NCBI GenBank assembly: GCA_023253245.1
Contig: JALRHB010000031.1
Span: 245-12,087 of the forward strand
Origin: Polynucleobacter sp.
Lineage (GTDB): Bacteria > Pseudomonadota > Gammaproteobacteria > Burkholderiales > Burkholderiaceae
Direction of reading: 5' to 3'
Length of the DNA: 11,843 bases
The stretch's first letter is position 1; every line of letters starts with the position of its first letter. Under the pieces are notes generated by a model. It searched no databases. It was not told where the DNA came from and saw only the letters and a program-made list of their open reading frames with translations. The position numbers and the translations under genes are program-made. Shown here in pieces: positions 5,990-11,843 of this stretch.

Positions 5990-7855
5990 ATGGCGCTTTT
6001 ACAAATCTCTGAACCTGGCAAATCACTTGCCCCGCATCAACGCCGAATAGCAGTTGGTATTGATCTAGGAACTACTAATTCATTGGTAGCTTTAGTGCGA
6101 GATGCTCTGCCAAAAGTGCTTCCTGATGCACATGGTCGCGAGTTACTTCCTTCAGTAGTGAGATATCTGCCTGATGGTAGGACTCAAGCAGGTTTCGAGG
6201 CGATAGAGAGTATCGTTTCTGACCCTAAAAATACTGTAGTGTCAGTTAAACGTTTCATGGGGCGCGGTCTCGTTGATGTCGAGCATATTGAGAGCACGCC
6301 CTATGATTTTGTGGATGAGCCCGGAATGCTCAAAATTCGCACGATAGCGGGGGATAAAAGTCCCATTGAGGTATCTGCGGAAATTTTGGCGCGTTTACGC
6401 CAACTGGCCGAAGATTCAGTAAATGATGATATTGTCGGCGCAGTGATTACCGTACCAGCTTATTTTGATGATGCCCAACGCCAGGCCACTAAAGATGCTG
6501 CCAAGCTAGCAGGAATTGAGGTGTTACGTTTGCTTAATGAGCCAACGGCTGCTGCGATTGCCTATGGTTTAGATAATGCCTCAGAGGGCATCTATGCGGT
6601 TTATGACTTAGGTGGCGGAACTTTTGACATCTCTATTTTGCGTATGAGCAGAGGAGTGTTTGAGGTTTTATCTACTGGCGGAGATTCTGCATTGGGAGGT
6701 GATGATTTTGATCATCGACTCTACTGCTGGGTAATTGAGCAAGCGAAATTACCTCCGCTTTCCGTAGGTGATCATCGTAAGCTACTGCTAGCTTGCAAAC
6801 ATGCCAAAGAGCAATTGAGTCACAATCCATTGGCCCGTGTCCATGAAACCTTATCTGATGGCACTGTTGTCAATGTTGGCGTTAGTCAGGCCCAGTTCTT
6901 TGAGATGACCCAGAATCTGATTAACAAAACTCTGTTGGCAGTCAAAAAGGCATTACGTGATGCGGGTCTTAAAGCTGATGAAGTGAAAGGTGTTGTCATG
7001 GTTGGCGGGGCAACCCGTATGCCTCACGTGCAACGCGCGGTGGGCGAGCTCTTTAATACCAAGCCTTTAAATAACTTAAATCCTGATCAGGTGGTGGCCT
7101 TGGGGGCTGCTATGCAAGCTGACTTACTGGCGGGTAATCAAGGTAAAGATGATGAGTGGTTGTTGCTCGATGTGATCCCGCTATCACTAGGTATTGAAAC
7201 CATGGGCGGATTGGTCGAAAAAATTATTCCGCGCAACACCCCGATCCCCGTCGCGCGTGCGCAAGATTTCACGACATTTAAAGATGGTCAAACGGCGCTA
7301 GCTATTCAGGTGGTGCAGGGGGAGCGTGAGTTAGCGCAAGATTGCCGCTCATTGGGTAAGTTTGAGTTAAGAGGCATTCCACCAATGGCGGCTGGCGCGG
7401 CGCGGATTCGGGTGACATTTCAAGTAGATGCGGACGGATTGCTTTCCGTAAGTGCGCTGGAGCAGGGTTCGGGCATCCATGCTTCTATTGATATCAAACC
7501 CTCGTATGGGTTAACTGATGCCGAGATTACGCGAATGTTGCAAGATGGTTTTGCTTCTGCAAAAGTTGATCTTTTATCCAGATCCTTGCGTGAAGAGCAG
7601 GTCAATGCCCAGCGTTTATTAGATGCTGTGCAAACAGCTCTAGATTCTGATCGTGATTTATTGGACGCACAAGAGCAAGCAGCAGTAGATCAAGAAATGG
7701 CCACTCTCAAAAGAATCTTAGAAGAAGAATCCGATAGCTCCGTATTGAGAAAGGCGGTAGATCATGCGGCTAAGGCTACCGATGATTTTGCTCAAAAGCG
7801 GATGAACTCTAGTATTCAGAAGGCTTTAGCAGGTAAAAGTGTTACAGAGATTTAA
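5990..7855 (+). CDS. hscA: Fe-S assembly chaperone HscA (specialised Hsp70)
   Basis: HscA is an ATP-dependent Hsp70 devoted to IscU; it binds the LPPVK motif and promotes cluster release to acceptors. The nucleotide-binding domain shows phosphate-1 GIDLGTTNS (residues 23-31), AVITVPAYFDDAQRQATKDA (151-170), the LLNEPTAAAIAYG stretch (181-193), phosphate-2 YDLGGGTFDIS (205-215) and an MVGGATRMP adenosine motif near residue 335. The substrate-binding domain starts near DVIPLSLGIETMGG (about 394) and is followed by a helical lid. The length of 621 aa fits the family (616 in E. coli). The N-terminus MALLQISEPGKSLAPHQRR closely matches the known HscA leader, which fixes the ATG at 5990 despite the lack of a visible ribosome site. 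The neighbours exclude DnaK. Confidence 0.98.
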   Translation: MALLQISEPGKSLAPHQRRIAVGIDLGTTNSLVALVRDALPKVLPDAHGRELLPSVVRYLPDGRTQAGFEAIESIVSDPKNTVVSVKRFMGRGLVDVEHIESTPYDFVDEPGMLKIRTIAGDKSPIEVSAEILARLRQLAEDSVNDDIVGAVITVPAYFDDAQRQATKDAAKLAGIEVLRLLNEPTAAAIAYGLDNASEGIYAVYDLGGGTFDISILRMSRGVFEVLSTGGDSALGGDDFDHRLYCWVIEQAKLPPLSVGDHRKLLLACKHAKEQLSHNPLARVHETLSDGTVVNVGVSQAQFFEMTQNLINKTLLAVKKALRDAGLKADEVKGVVMVGGATRMPHVQRAVGELFNTKPLNNLNPDQVVALGAAMQADLLAGNQGKDDEWLLLDVIPLSLGIETMGGLVEKIIPRNTPIPVARAQDFTTFKDGQTALAIQVVQGERELAQDCRSLGKFELRGIPPMAAGAARIRVTFQVDADGLLSVSALEQGSGIHASIDIKPSYGLTDAEITRMLQDGFASAKVDLLSRSLREEQVNAQRLLDAVQTALDSDRDLLDAQEQAAVDQEMATLKRILEEESDSSVLRKAVDHAAKATDDFAQKRMNSSIQKALAGKSVTEI

Positions 7856-7896
7856 AGCACCAGAAATCGTATTTCCTTATTAGATAGAAATAAATC

Positions 7897-8235
7897 ATGA
7901 CCCAGATTGTTGTACTACCGCATAGCGAATACTGCCCAGAAGGTGCTGTTGTAGAGGTTGCACCTGGCACTTCTATTTGTGAGGCTCTATTAGAAAACGA
8001 TATTCCAATTGAGCATGCATGCGATATGGTTTGCGCATGTACTACTTGCCACGTTATCGTAAAAGAGGGCTATCAGAGTCTGAATCCCCCCGATGAAAAT
8101 GAGGAGGATTTGCTTGATCGCGCATGGGGCCTTAGTCCCCAATCTAGGTTATCTTGTCAGGCCATAGTTGCTCGCGAGGACTTGGTGATCGAAATACCAA
8201 AATACTCTATTAATCACGCAAAAGAGAATCACTAG
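7897..8235 (+). CDS. fdx: [2Fe-2S] adrenodoxin-type ferredoxin of the isc system
   Basis: Fdx is a small cytoplasmic electron carrier; in the Isc pathway it supplies electrons for cluster assembly on IscU/IscS. The vertebrate-type ferredoxin signature is complete: C42, C48 and C51 (in CDMVCACTTCHV) and C87 (in RLSCQAIV). An additional non-ligand cysteine, C46, is also found in isc ferredoxins. The length of 112 aa matches the family (111 in E. coli). It is acidic around residues 65-74 (PDENEEDLLD), as expected for docking to basic partner surfaces. It follows hscA after 41 bp. It is the last isc gene here: iscX, which follows fdx in E. coli, is absent, and the next reading frame is an unrelated lipoprotein. 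Confidence 0.97.
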   Translation: MTQIVVLPHSEYCPEGAVVEVAPGTSICEALLENDIPIEHACDMVCACTTCHVIVKEGYQSLNPPDENEEDLLDRAWGLSPQSRLSCQAIVAREDLVIEIPKYSINHAKENH

Positions 8236-8249
8236 TTCAGTGAATTTTT
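8229..8249 (+). terminator. Weak candidate terminator after fdx
   Basis: TCACT at 8229-8233 pairs with AGTGA at 8239-8243 around a 5-nt loop, followed by ATTTTT. The stem overlaps the fdx stop codon and is only 5 bp with low G+C. At best it would end the isc transcript partially before the DUF3300 gene; it could equally be chance. Confidence 0.3.
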
Positions 8250-8271
8250 GCTGACGAGGTATATTCTGTTT

Positions 8272-9396
8272 ATGAAGATTCGATCTACAGTTTGGTGTTT
8301 TGTTGGGGGAGTAGTTTTGCTAGGCGCCTGCTCTAACAATAACAATCCCTATGACCAGGCTTATGCCTATCCCATGAGTTATACCCAAAGCGGTGCTTAT
8401 GCTAGCTCCCCACAGCTCATTTCTTCTGAGCAACTTCAGTCGCTGGTTTCTCCGATAGCGCTGTACCCAGATTCATTGTTGTCTTTGATGCTGCTAGCTT
8501 CCACTTATCCCTTAGAAATTGCTGAGGCATATAACTGGCGCAGAAACAATGGAAGTCTAACGGGAGCAGCTCTTCAAAATGCTTTACAAACTCAATCTTG
8601 GAACGATAGTGTTAAATCGCTTGTTTCCTTTCCGCAAGCATTTGACATGATGGGAAATAAATTGCAGTGGACCCAGAACTTGGGAAATGCTTATAAGCTA
8701 CAGCCGGCCGATACGATGAAGGCAATACAGGCGTTACGAAAGCGCGCTGTACAAGTTGGGACCCTAAAATCGAATCAACAAATTACTGTGAGTACCGATG
8801 CGAGCTCAAATATTGTGATTGGACCTGCTACTAGTCAGATCGTCTATATACCAAGCTATAACCCAACCGTTGTTTACGGAGCTTGGCCATACCCTGATTA
8901 CCCACCATATCCAGCTTATAACCCTGCTTGGGGAATGATGTCATTTGGTTTGGGATTGGCTGTGGGCGATGCGTTCTGGTCAACGCCAAGTTGGTCTAAT
9001 GGAACCATCAACGTCAATAACAATGGAAGTAATTCCTCGGGTAGATCGAGTCGTGGGCTAATTGGCCCGAGTAGCATTCAGAATCAGCAACGTCTTTTAA
9101 ATGATTGGAGAAACAACGCTACTCCTCAGGATAGGCAGGCAGCAAGAGCTGCTGGTCAGCGAGCCGATGCTGATTTTCAAAAAAATGCCACCCCCGAAGA
9201 GCGTACCCAAGCTGATCGTCTAAACCAAGAGGCGCGTAATGATTACCAGCGTGATCGTTACAACCAAAATGCTTACAGAGAAGCTGCACAGGAAAATGCT
9301 CTTCGTGAACAAGCACGCTTTGATCGTATGAATGATGAGCGTTTTGGTGGTCGCGGTGGTTTTGGTGGTGGCCGCATGGGTGGATTTAGGCGCTAA
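8272..9396 (+). CDS. DUF3300 family lipoprotein
   Basis: The reading frame is open from a TTG at 8248, but ATG 8272 is the likely start, because it gives a compact lipoprotein signal, MKIRSTVWCFVGGVVLLGAC, with the modified cysteine at residue 20. GAGG at 8256-8259 lies 12 nt upstream, slightly far. From this start the protein has 374 aa. After a Tyr/Asn/Ser linker comes a DUF3300-type region (about 48-235), with SPIALYPDSLLSLMLLASTYP (split here: SPIALYPD at 60-67, LLSLMLLASTYP at 69-80), the IAEAYNW motif, and Tyr/Pro-rich VYIPSYNPTVVYGAWPYP (191-208). Two tandem 22-residue repeats beginning NATP (282-303 and 305-326) follow, then an Arg/Gln-rich stretch and a Gly/Arg tail. The family's function is unknown to me. 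An envelope location is inferred from the lipobox. Confidence 0.85.
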   Translation: MKIRSTVWCFVGGVVLLGACSNNNNPYDQAYAYPMSYTQSGAYASSPQLISSEQLQSLVSPIALYPDSLLSLMLLASTYPLEIAEAYNWRRNNGSLTGAALQNALQTQSWNDSVKSLVSFPQAFDMMGNKLQWTQNLGNAYKLQPADTMKAIQALRKRAVQVGTLKSNQQITVSTDASSNIVIGPATSQIVYIPSYNPTVVYGAWPYPDYPPYPAYNPAWGMMSFGLGLAVGDAFWSTPSWSNGTINVNNNGSNSSGRSSRGLIGPSSIQNQQRLLNDWRNNATPQDRQAARAAGQRADADFQKNATPEERTQADRLNQEARNDYQRDRYNQNAYREAAQENALREQARFDRMNDERFGGRGGFGGGRMGGFRR

Positions 9397-9410
9397 TTTA
9401 GAGAATACAA

Positions 9411-9779
9411 ATGAATCTTTTTCGAATTGCTGTATTGGTATTGACTGCGCTACTGATATTTCAGTCTAAAGTTTTTGCGCAAACTAATTTACCTAAAAAT
9501 GATGCATCAACTAAAGCATTGGTTGAGTTATGCCAGAATGCAAATGATGTTGATGCGCAAAATTTTTGCTTTGGTTTTGGTGAGGGTGTTTATCAATCCT
9601 ATCTTGCCACCCGTAACCCCAAAATCAAGCCTAATATTTGTTTTTCTGCGGGGGCGGGAACTAGGGAGACCATTCTTCAAGAGTTCTTGAGTTGGAATCA
9701 GCGTAATCCGCAGTTCAATCAAGAGCGTGCGGCCAAGACTTTAGTGCGGTTTTTTGAGGCTCGGTACCCCTGCAAATAG
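9411..9779 (+). CDS. Small exported four-cysteine protein, Rap1a/Tai immunity-like
   Basis: This is a 122-aa protein with a clear Sec signal peptide (MNLFRIAVLVLTALLIFQS, likely cleaved after VFA at 21-23), leaving about 99 residues in the periplasm. It has four cysteines, C41, C53, C77 and C121, enough for two disulfides. The pattern ALVELCQ...FCFGFGEGVYQSY...ICFSAG resembles the Rap1a/Tai family, whose studied members neutralise type VI secretion amidase effectors in Serratia. No effector or secretion gene is nearby, so a true immunity role is only a possibility; many exported proteins share this fold without known function. The start lies 14 nt after the DUF3300 gene, so the two are probably co-transcribed. 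AGAGAA just upstream is a weak ribosome site. Its transcript likely ends at the terminator at 9925-9950. Confidence 0.75.
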   Translation: MNLFRIAVLVLTALLIFQSKVFAQTNLPKNDASTKALVELCQNANDVDAQNFCFGFGEGVYQSYLATRNPKIKPNICFSAGAGTRETILQEFLSWNQRNPQFNQERAAKTLVRFFEARYPCK

Positions 9780-9861
9780 GAATAGGACATCATTTCTTTG
9801 GTATGCACCAATGTGGAGCATGGCGCACTCAAACGAAGCAACTGATCTTTGTTGGTAGCAC

Positions 9862-9924
9862 TGAGAGGAATACTATGAACTTGTTGTTCATTCTTTAGGT
9901 AGTACCTCCATAGTATTTCTTTTG
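9862..9924 (+). ncRNA. Structured RNA element (16-bp stem) in the 3' UTR, plus strand
   Basis: Positions 9862-9877 pair without interruption with 9909-9924: 9 perfect inner pairs (AATACTATG with CATAGTATT), then 7 more including four G-U wobbles. The 31-nt loop holds a small hairpin, AGGT-AGT-ACCT (9897-9907). The G-U pairs exist only in plus-strand RNA; in minus-strand RNA they become A-C mismatches, so the structure belongs to plus-strand transcripts. It abuts the terminator hairpin starting at 9925. It could be the 3' UTR of the upstream gene, a tandem terminator, or the end of a small RNA. I recognise no known RNA family. Confidence 0.5.
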
Positions 9925-10829
9925 ACCACCCTACGGGGTGGTTTTTCTTTATGTGTAATTTGCTCTAAGAAGTACTTTTTAATTTCTTGTGTGATGTTTT
10001 GCCGTAAATGTTTACGACGCTCAAGTAGGCCAACTTTGCGGTAAATGGTTCTCCCAGGAAGCTCTGAAATGTTGAGCTGTCGATCCTTCTCCCAGGCAAT
10101 ATTGGCTAATTTGGGAACAATGGAGTACCCAAGACCTTGTCGAACCAATTCAATAATAGCTTCAACTGAATTTAATTCCATCCCCTCTTTAATACTTAGT
10201 TTGCTTGCGCGAATTGTTTGATCTACTAGGTGTCCTGTCCAAGTATTTCTTTCAAAACGAATAAATGGCAATGCATTACTTAGATCCTTAGTTGTAACGC
10301 CAGCTTTCAATTTAGTAGCTGGGTAAATCAAAATCATGGGCTCTGTGTAGAGTTCGGTCCATTGCACATTCTGGGGTAGGGCATATGGGGATTCAGTGAC
10401 GATTGCTGCATCCAGAACACCCTCAATCACTTGATCTAGAAAATTACTAGATAAACCTGCGATCAGTTTGATTTCTAAGTTGGGATAATTTTTCTTCAAT
10501 TGATTTAGGGTGATTCCGAAGGCCCCCATGAGGGTCGAGACTAAGGCGCCCAAAACAATTGTTCCACTCAAATCTGACTTAAAGTTAGACCCCAGACTTT
10601 CATAGCGTGCAACAATTTCTTGTATCGGCTCAATTAATGCTTTTCCTTGGTGATTTAGTGTCAGCGATCGCTTGGTTCTATCAAAGAGCTCAACGCCTAG
10701 CTCAGATTCCAGTTGTTGTAGCTGCTGGCCAGCAGCGGCAGCAGTTAGTCCAATCTCTCGAGCGGCTGCAGCAACGCTCTTGTGGCGTGTGATGGCAAGA
10801 AAATTTTTGAGTACCTTGATACTAGACAT
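9888..10829 (-). CDS. LysR-type transcriptional regulator
   Basis: This 313-aa protein has an N-terminal winged-helix domain (about residues 3-62: VLKNFLAITRHKSVAAAARE, then LESELGVELFDRTKRSLTLN), with the usual spacing of the family. The effector-binding domain runs from about 88 to 295, starting at SGTIVLGALVSTLMG, and includes LIPxxx-like IYPATKL and GLGYSIVPKLA motifs. The recognition helix reads LTAAAAGQQLQQLE, alanine-rich compared with the commoner QSAVSQ. The start is CAT at 10827-10829 on the plus strand; no Shine-Dalgarno sequence is visible upstream, only AT-rich DNA. The last 20 or so residues (KEKPPRRVVKRNTMEVLPKE) overlap the opposing terminator. It is divergent from the SdhB-like gene, 78 bp away, which makes that gene a likely target. 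The effector is unknown. Confidence 0.93.
   Translation of the reverse strand: MSSIKVLKNFLAITRHKSVAAAAREIGLTAAAAGQQLQQLESELGVELFDRTKRSLTLNHQGKALIEPIQEIVARYESLGSNFKSDLSGTIVLGALVSTLMGAFGITLNQLKKNYPNLEIKLIAGLSSNFLDQVIEGVLDAAIVTESPYALPQNVQWTELYTEPMILIYPATKLKAGVTTKDLSNALPFIRFERNTWTGHLVDQTIRASKLSIKEGMELNSVEAIIELVRQGLGYSIVPKLANIAWEKDRQLNISELPGRTIYRKVGLLERRKHLRQNITQEIKKYFLEQITHKEKPPRRVVKRNTMEVLPKE
9925..9950 (+). terminator. Rho-independent terminator, plus strand
   Basis: ACCACCC (9925-9931) pairs with GGGTGGT (9936-9942) around a TACG tetraloop and is followed by TTTTCTTT. This is a strong intrinsic terminator for the plus strand. The minus-strand reading has no T-run after the stem. It lies inside the last codons of the convergent LysR gene, so plus-strand transcripts overlap that gene's 3' end in antisense. 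Confidence 0.85.
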
Positions 10830-10907
10830 TTTTATATAAAAAAAATTTTTATCTCAAGAAAAATTATATTCGATTTATTTTTTACGGTGTATAGATATAA
10901 TGACCTC
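10830..10907. promoter_or_regulatory. Divergent AT-rich promoter region (lysR / sdhB-like)
   Basis: The 78 bp between the two starts are strikingly AT-rich. A perfect TATAAT lies on each strand: minus strand at 10863-10868 (for the regulator) and plus strand at 10896-10901 (for the iron-sulfur subunit). Neither has a good -35 hexamer at normal distance. An inverted repeat ATAAAAA-AAA-TTTTTAT spans 10836-10852, close to the regulator start. LysR-type proteins usually bind such shared regions and control both genes, but I cannot name a definite T-N11-A box here. Confidence 0.6.
10896..10901 (+). promoter_or_regulatory. -10 element (TATAAT) of the sdhB-like gene
   Basis: A perfect TATAAT ends 6 nt before the ATG at 10908. 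With the usual 6-8 nt from the -10 hexamer to the start point, transcription would begin on or next to the A of the start codon, so the mRNA would be leaderless. This agrees with the lack of any Shine-Dalgarno sequence between this hexamer and the ATG. Confidence 0.5.
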
Positions 10908-11639
10908 ATGTCAAATGCAGAGTTAAAGGTAAAAGTCTGGAGGGGTACTCAAGAGGGGGAGTTTGTGGAGTACCTTGTGCCTCGCAATCCAAACCAAACG
11001 GTTTTGGATGTGGTGACCTATATTCAAAGACAATTGGATCCCACTTTGAGCTATCGCTTCGCTTGTAGGGTTGGTATGTGTGGTTCCTGTGCTATGGCAG
11101 TGAATGGTGTTGCAAGGTGGACTTGTCGCACGCACGTATCCCAGATTGTCGAGGGTGATTCTTTGGAGATTGCTCCCTTAAATAATTTGCCTGTCATCAA
11201 AGATCTCGCTACTGATATGCGTGAGTTTTTTAATAAGTGGAAGGGAGCCGTAGGTTATTTTAAGGGTAATAAAACCCGCCATGATGACTTTGCCAAGGTT
11301 GAACCAGAATCAACAGAGCGCCAGCTAGCCAATGCTGGAATTGAGTGTATTGGTTGTGGTGTTTGCTACGCTTCATGTGAAGTAGTAGAGAGTCGGCCAA
11401 ACTATCTTGGTCCCGCTGCGCTTAACCGAGCTTGGACATTAACGAATGATGTTCGTGATATCCAGCAGCTTGAGCGACTTAGAGCAGTTGCTGGAGACGC
11501 TGGTTGCCATGCTTGTCATACTCAGGGTTCCTGTACTGAGCGTTGCCCTAAAAAGATAGAGCCAACTGCTGGTATCGCTGGGTTGAAAAAATTGGTTGCC
11601 AGGGCAGCAGTGCGGGGTAGTAAGTGGGGCAAATTATGA
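10908..11639 (+). CDS. Succinate dehydrogenase/fumarate reductase iron-sulfur subunit (SdhB/FrdB-like)
   Basis: This subunit carries electrons between a flavoprotein and a quinone-binding membrane anchor at the inner membrane. From ATG 10908 it has 243 aa. The [2Fe-2S] ligands are C53, C58, C61 and C73 (in FACRVGMCGSCAM and WTCRTHV). The 4Fe and 3Fe cluster ligands are C147, C150, C153 and C157 (in CIGCGVCYASCE) and C203, C209 and C213 (in CHTQGSCTERCPK). C200 is an extra cysteine. The residue after C157 is Glu, where E. coli SdhB and FrdB have Pro. The frame stays open upstream to 10782, but that would overlap the divergent regulator and adds unconserved AT-rich sequence, so 10908 is preferred. 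It overlaps the anchor gene by 4 nt (ATGA). It may be a second Sdh/Frd-type complex rather than the main sdhCDAB, which cannot be decided here. Confidence 0.92.
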   Translation: MSNAELKVKVWRGTQEGEFVEYLVPRNPNQTVLDVVTYIQRQLDPTLSYRFACRVGMCGSCAMAVNGVARWTCRTHVSQIVEGDSLEIAPLNNLPVIKDLATDMREFFNKWKGAVGYFKGNKTRHDDFAKVEPESTERQLANAGIECIGCGVCYASCEVVESRPNYLGPAALNRAWTLTNDVRDIQQLERLRAVAGDAGCHACHTQGSCTERCPKKIEPTAGIAGLKKLVARAAVRGSKWGKL

Positions 11640-11843
11640 GTCGAGCCATTTTGCAGGCCAAGCTTTGGTATGCCCAAAGAATAAGCGCAATGGTTTTAGG
11701 TATTTGTGTGGCTATTCACCTGGTGATAATCTTTTACGCCATTCGGGGTGGACTCACTGCAGAAGAAATTCTGGGTCGCACTCAAGGCAACATTGCTTTT
11801 GCCATTTTTTACGAAATATTTGTATTGGCCTGTTTTGTTCATG
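11636..11843 (+). CDS. Succinate dehydrogenase/fumarate reductase cytochrome b or membrane-anchor subunit, N-terminal part
   Basis: This is the start of a membrane protein cut by the right edge: 69 codons plus one base. ATG 11636 overlaps the stop of the iron-sulfur subunit gene in an ATGA junction, typical of translational coupling. The first helix spans about residues 16-36 (ISAMVLGICVAIHLVIIFYA) and the second begins near 52. H28 and H69 lie in or at the helices and are candidate haem ligands. The pattern of an Arg before helix 1, a polar loop with GLTAEEI, and a His in helix 2 resembles the SdhC/SdhD anchor family. The position after an SdhB-like gene supports this. A flavoprotein gene would be expected nearby but is not in the window. 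Confidence 0.8.
   Translation, partial: MSRAILQAKLWYAQRISAMVLGICVAIHLVIIFYAIRGGLTAEEILGRTQGNIAFAIFYEIFVLACFVH

Noticed and set aside
8248..8271. TTG start at 8248 for the DUF3300 lipoprotein
   Set aside because: It would add residues MLTRYILF before an already complete lipoprotein signal. ATG 8272 gives a signal of normal length.
9803..9898. Small plus-strand reading frame of 31 codons between the Rap1a-like gene and the terminator
   Set aside because: The nearest AGGA (9784-9787) is 15 nt away, too far for a ribosome site. The peptide resembles nothing I know, and its end overlaps the RNA stem. Chance is likelier.
10782..10907. N-terminal extension of the SdhB-like protein from ATG 10782
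   Set aside because: It would overlap the divergent LysR start and encode AT-rich, unconserved sequence. The SdhB-like homology begins right after ATG 10908.

Overview
The window looks like chromosome from a freshwater betaproteobacterium of the Burkholderiaceae, most likely Polynucleobacter or a close relative. This rests on the moderate G+C content, the betaproteobacterial style of the proteins and the gene content; no database comparison was possible. It reads as ordinary core genome. I see no insertion sequence, CRISPR array, tRNA, rRNA or prophage.

Layout: (1) Positions 1-323, minus strand, hold the N-terminal third of an aspartate/aromatic aminotransferase. It is transcribed away from uvrB (482-2635, plus), the damage-recognition helicase of nucleotide excision repair. 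The gap between them carries two perfect short palindromes but no canonical CTGT-N8-ACAG SOS box. (2) Positions 2797-8235 are a complete housekeeping iron-sulfur cluster operon in the order iscR-iscS-iscU-iscA-hscB-hscA-fdx. It is preceded by a very good type-1 IscR operator (21 of 25 consensus positions) flanked by two extra half-sites. iscX, the last gene of the E. coli operon, is missing. (3) Positions 8272-9779 encode two exported proteins: a DUF3300 lipoprotein and a small Rap1a/Tai-like four-cysteine periplasmic protein. Their transcripts probably end at a strong plus-strand terminator (9925-9950), preceded by a 16-bp plus-strand RNA stem. Both sit inside or against the 3' end of the convergent LysR gene. 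(4) A LysR-type regulator (9888-10829, minus) is divergent from a second respiratory module: a succinate dehydrogenase/fumarate reductase iron-sulfur subunit (10908-11639), overlapping by 4 nt a cytochrome b/membrane-anchor subunit that runs off the window (11636 onward). The promoter of the iron-sulfur subunit gene seems placed to give a leaderless mRNA.

How the genes work together: IscS takes sulfur from cysteine and IscU assembles the cluster with electrons from Fdx. HscB and HscA release the cluster from IscU through its LPPVK motif, IscA acts as a carrier, and IscR senses cluster supply and represses the operon. The three-cluster SdhB-like protein at the right end is the kind of client this machinery serves, but nothing in the sequence ties the two loci together in regulation.

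No clearly new biological system is visible. The best leads are the structured RNA/terminator array at 9862-9950, the apparently leaderless iron-sulfur subunit gene, the widened cysteine spacing in IscR, and the orphan DUF3300/Rap1a-like pair.
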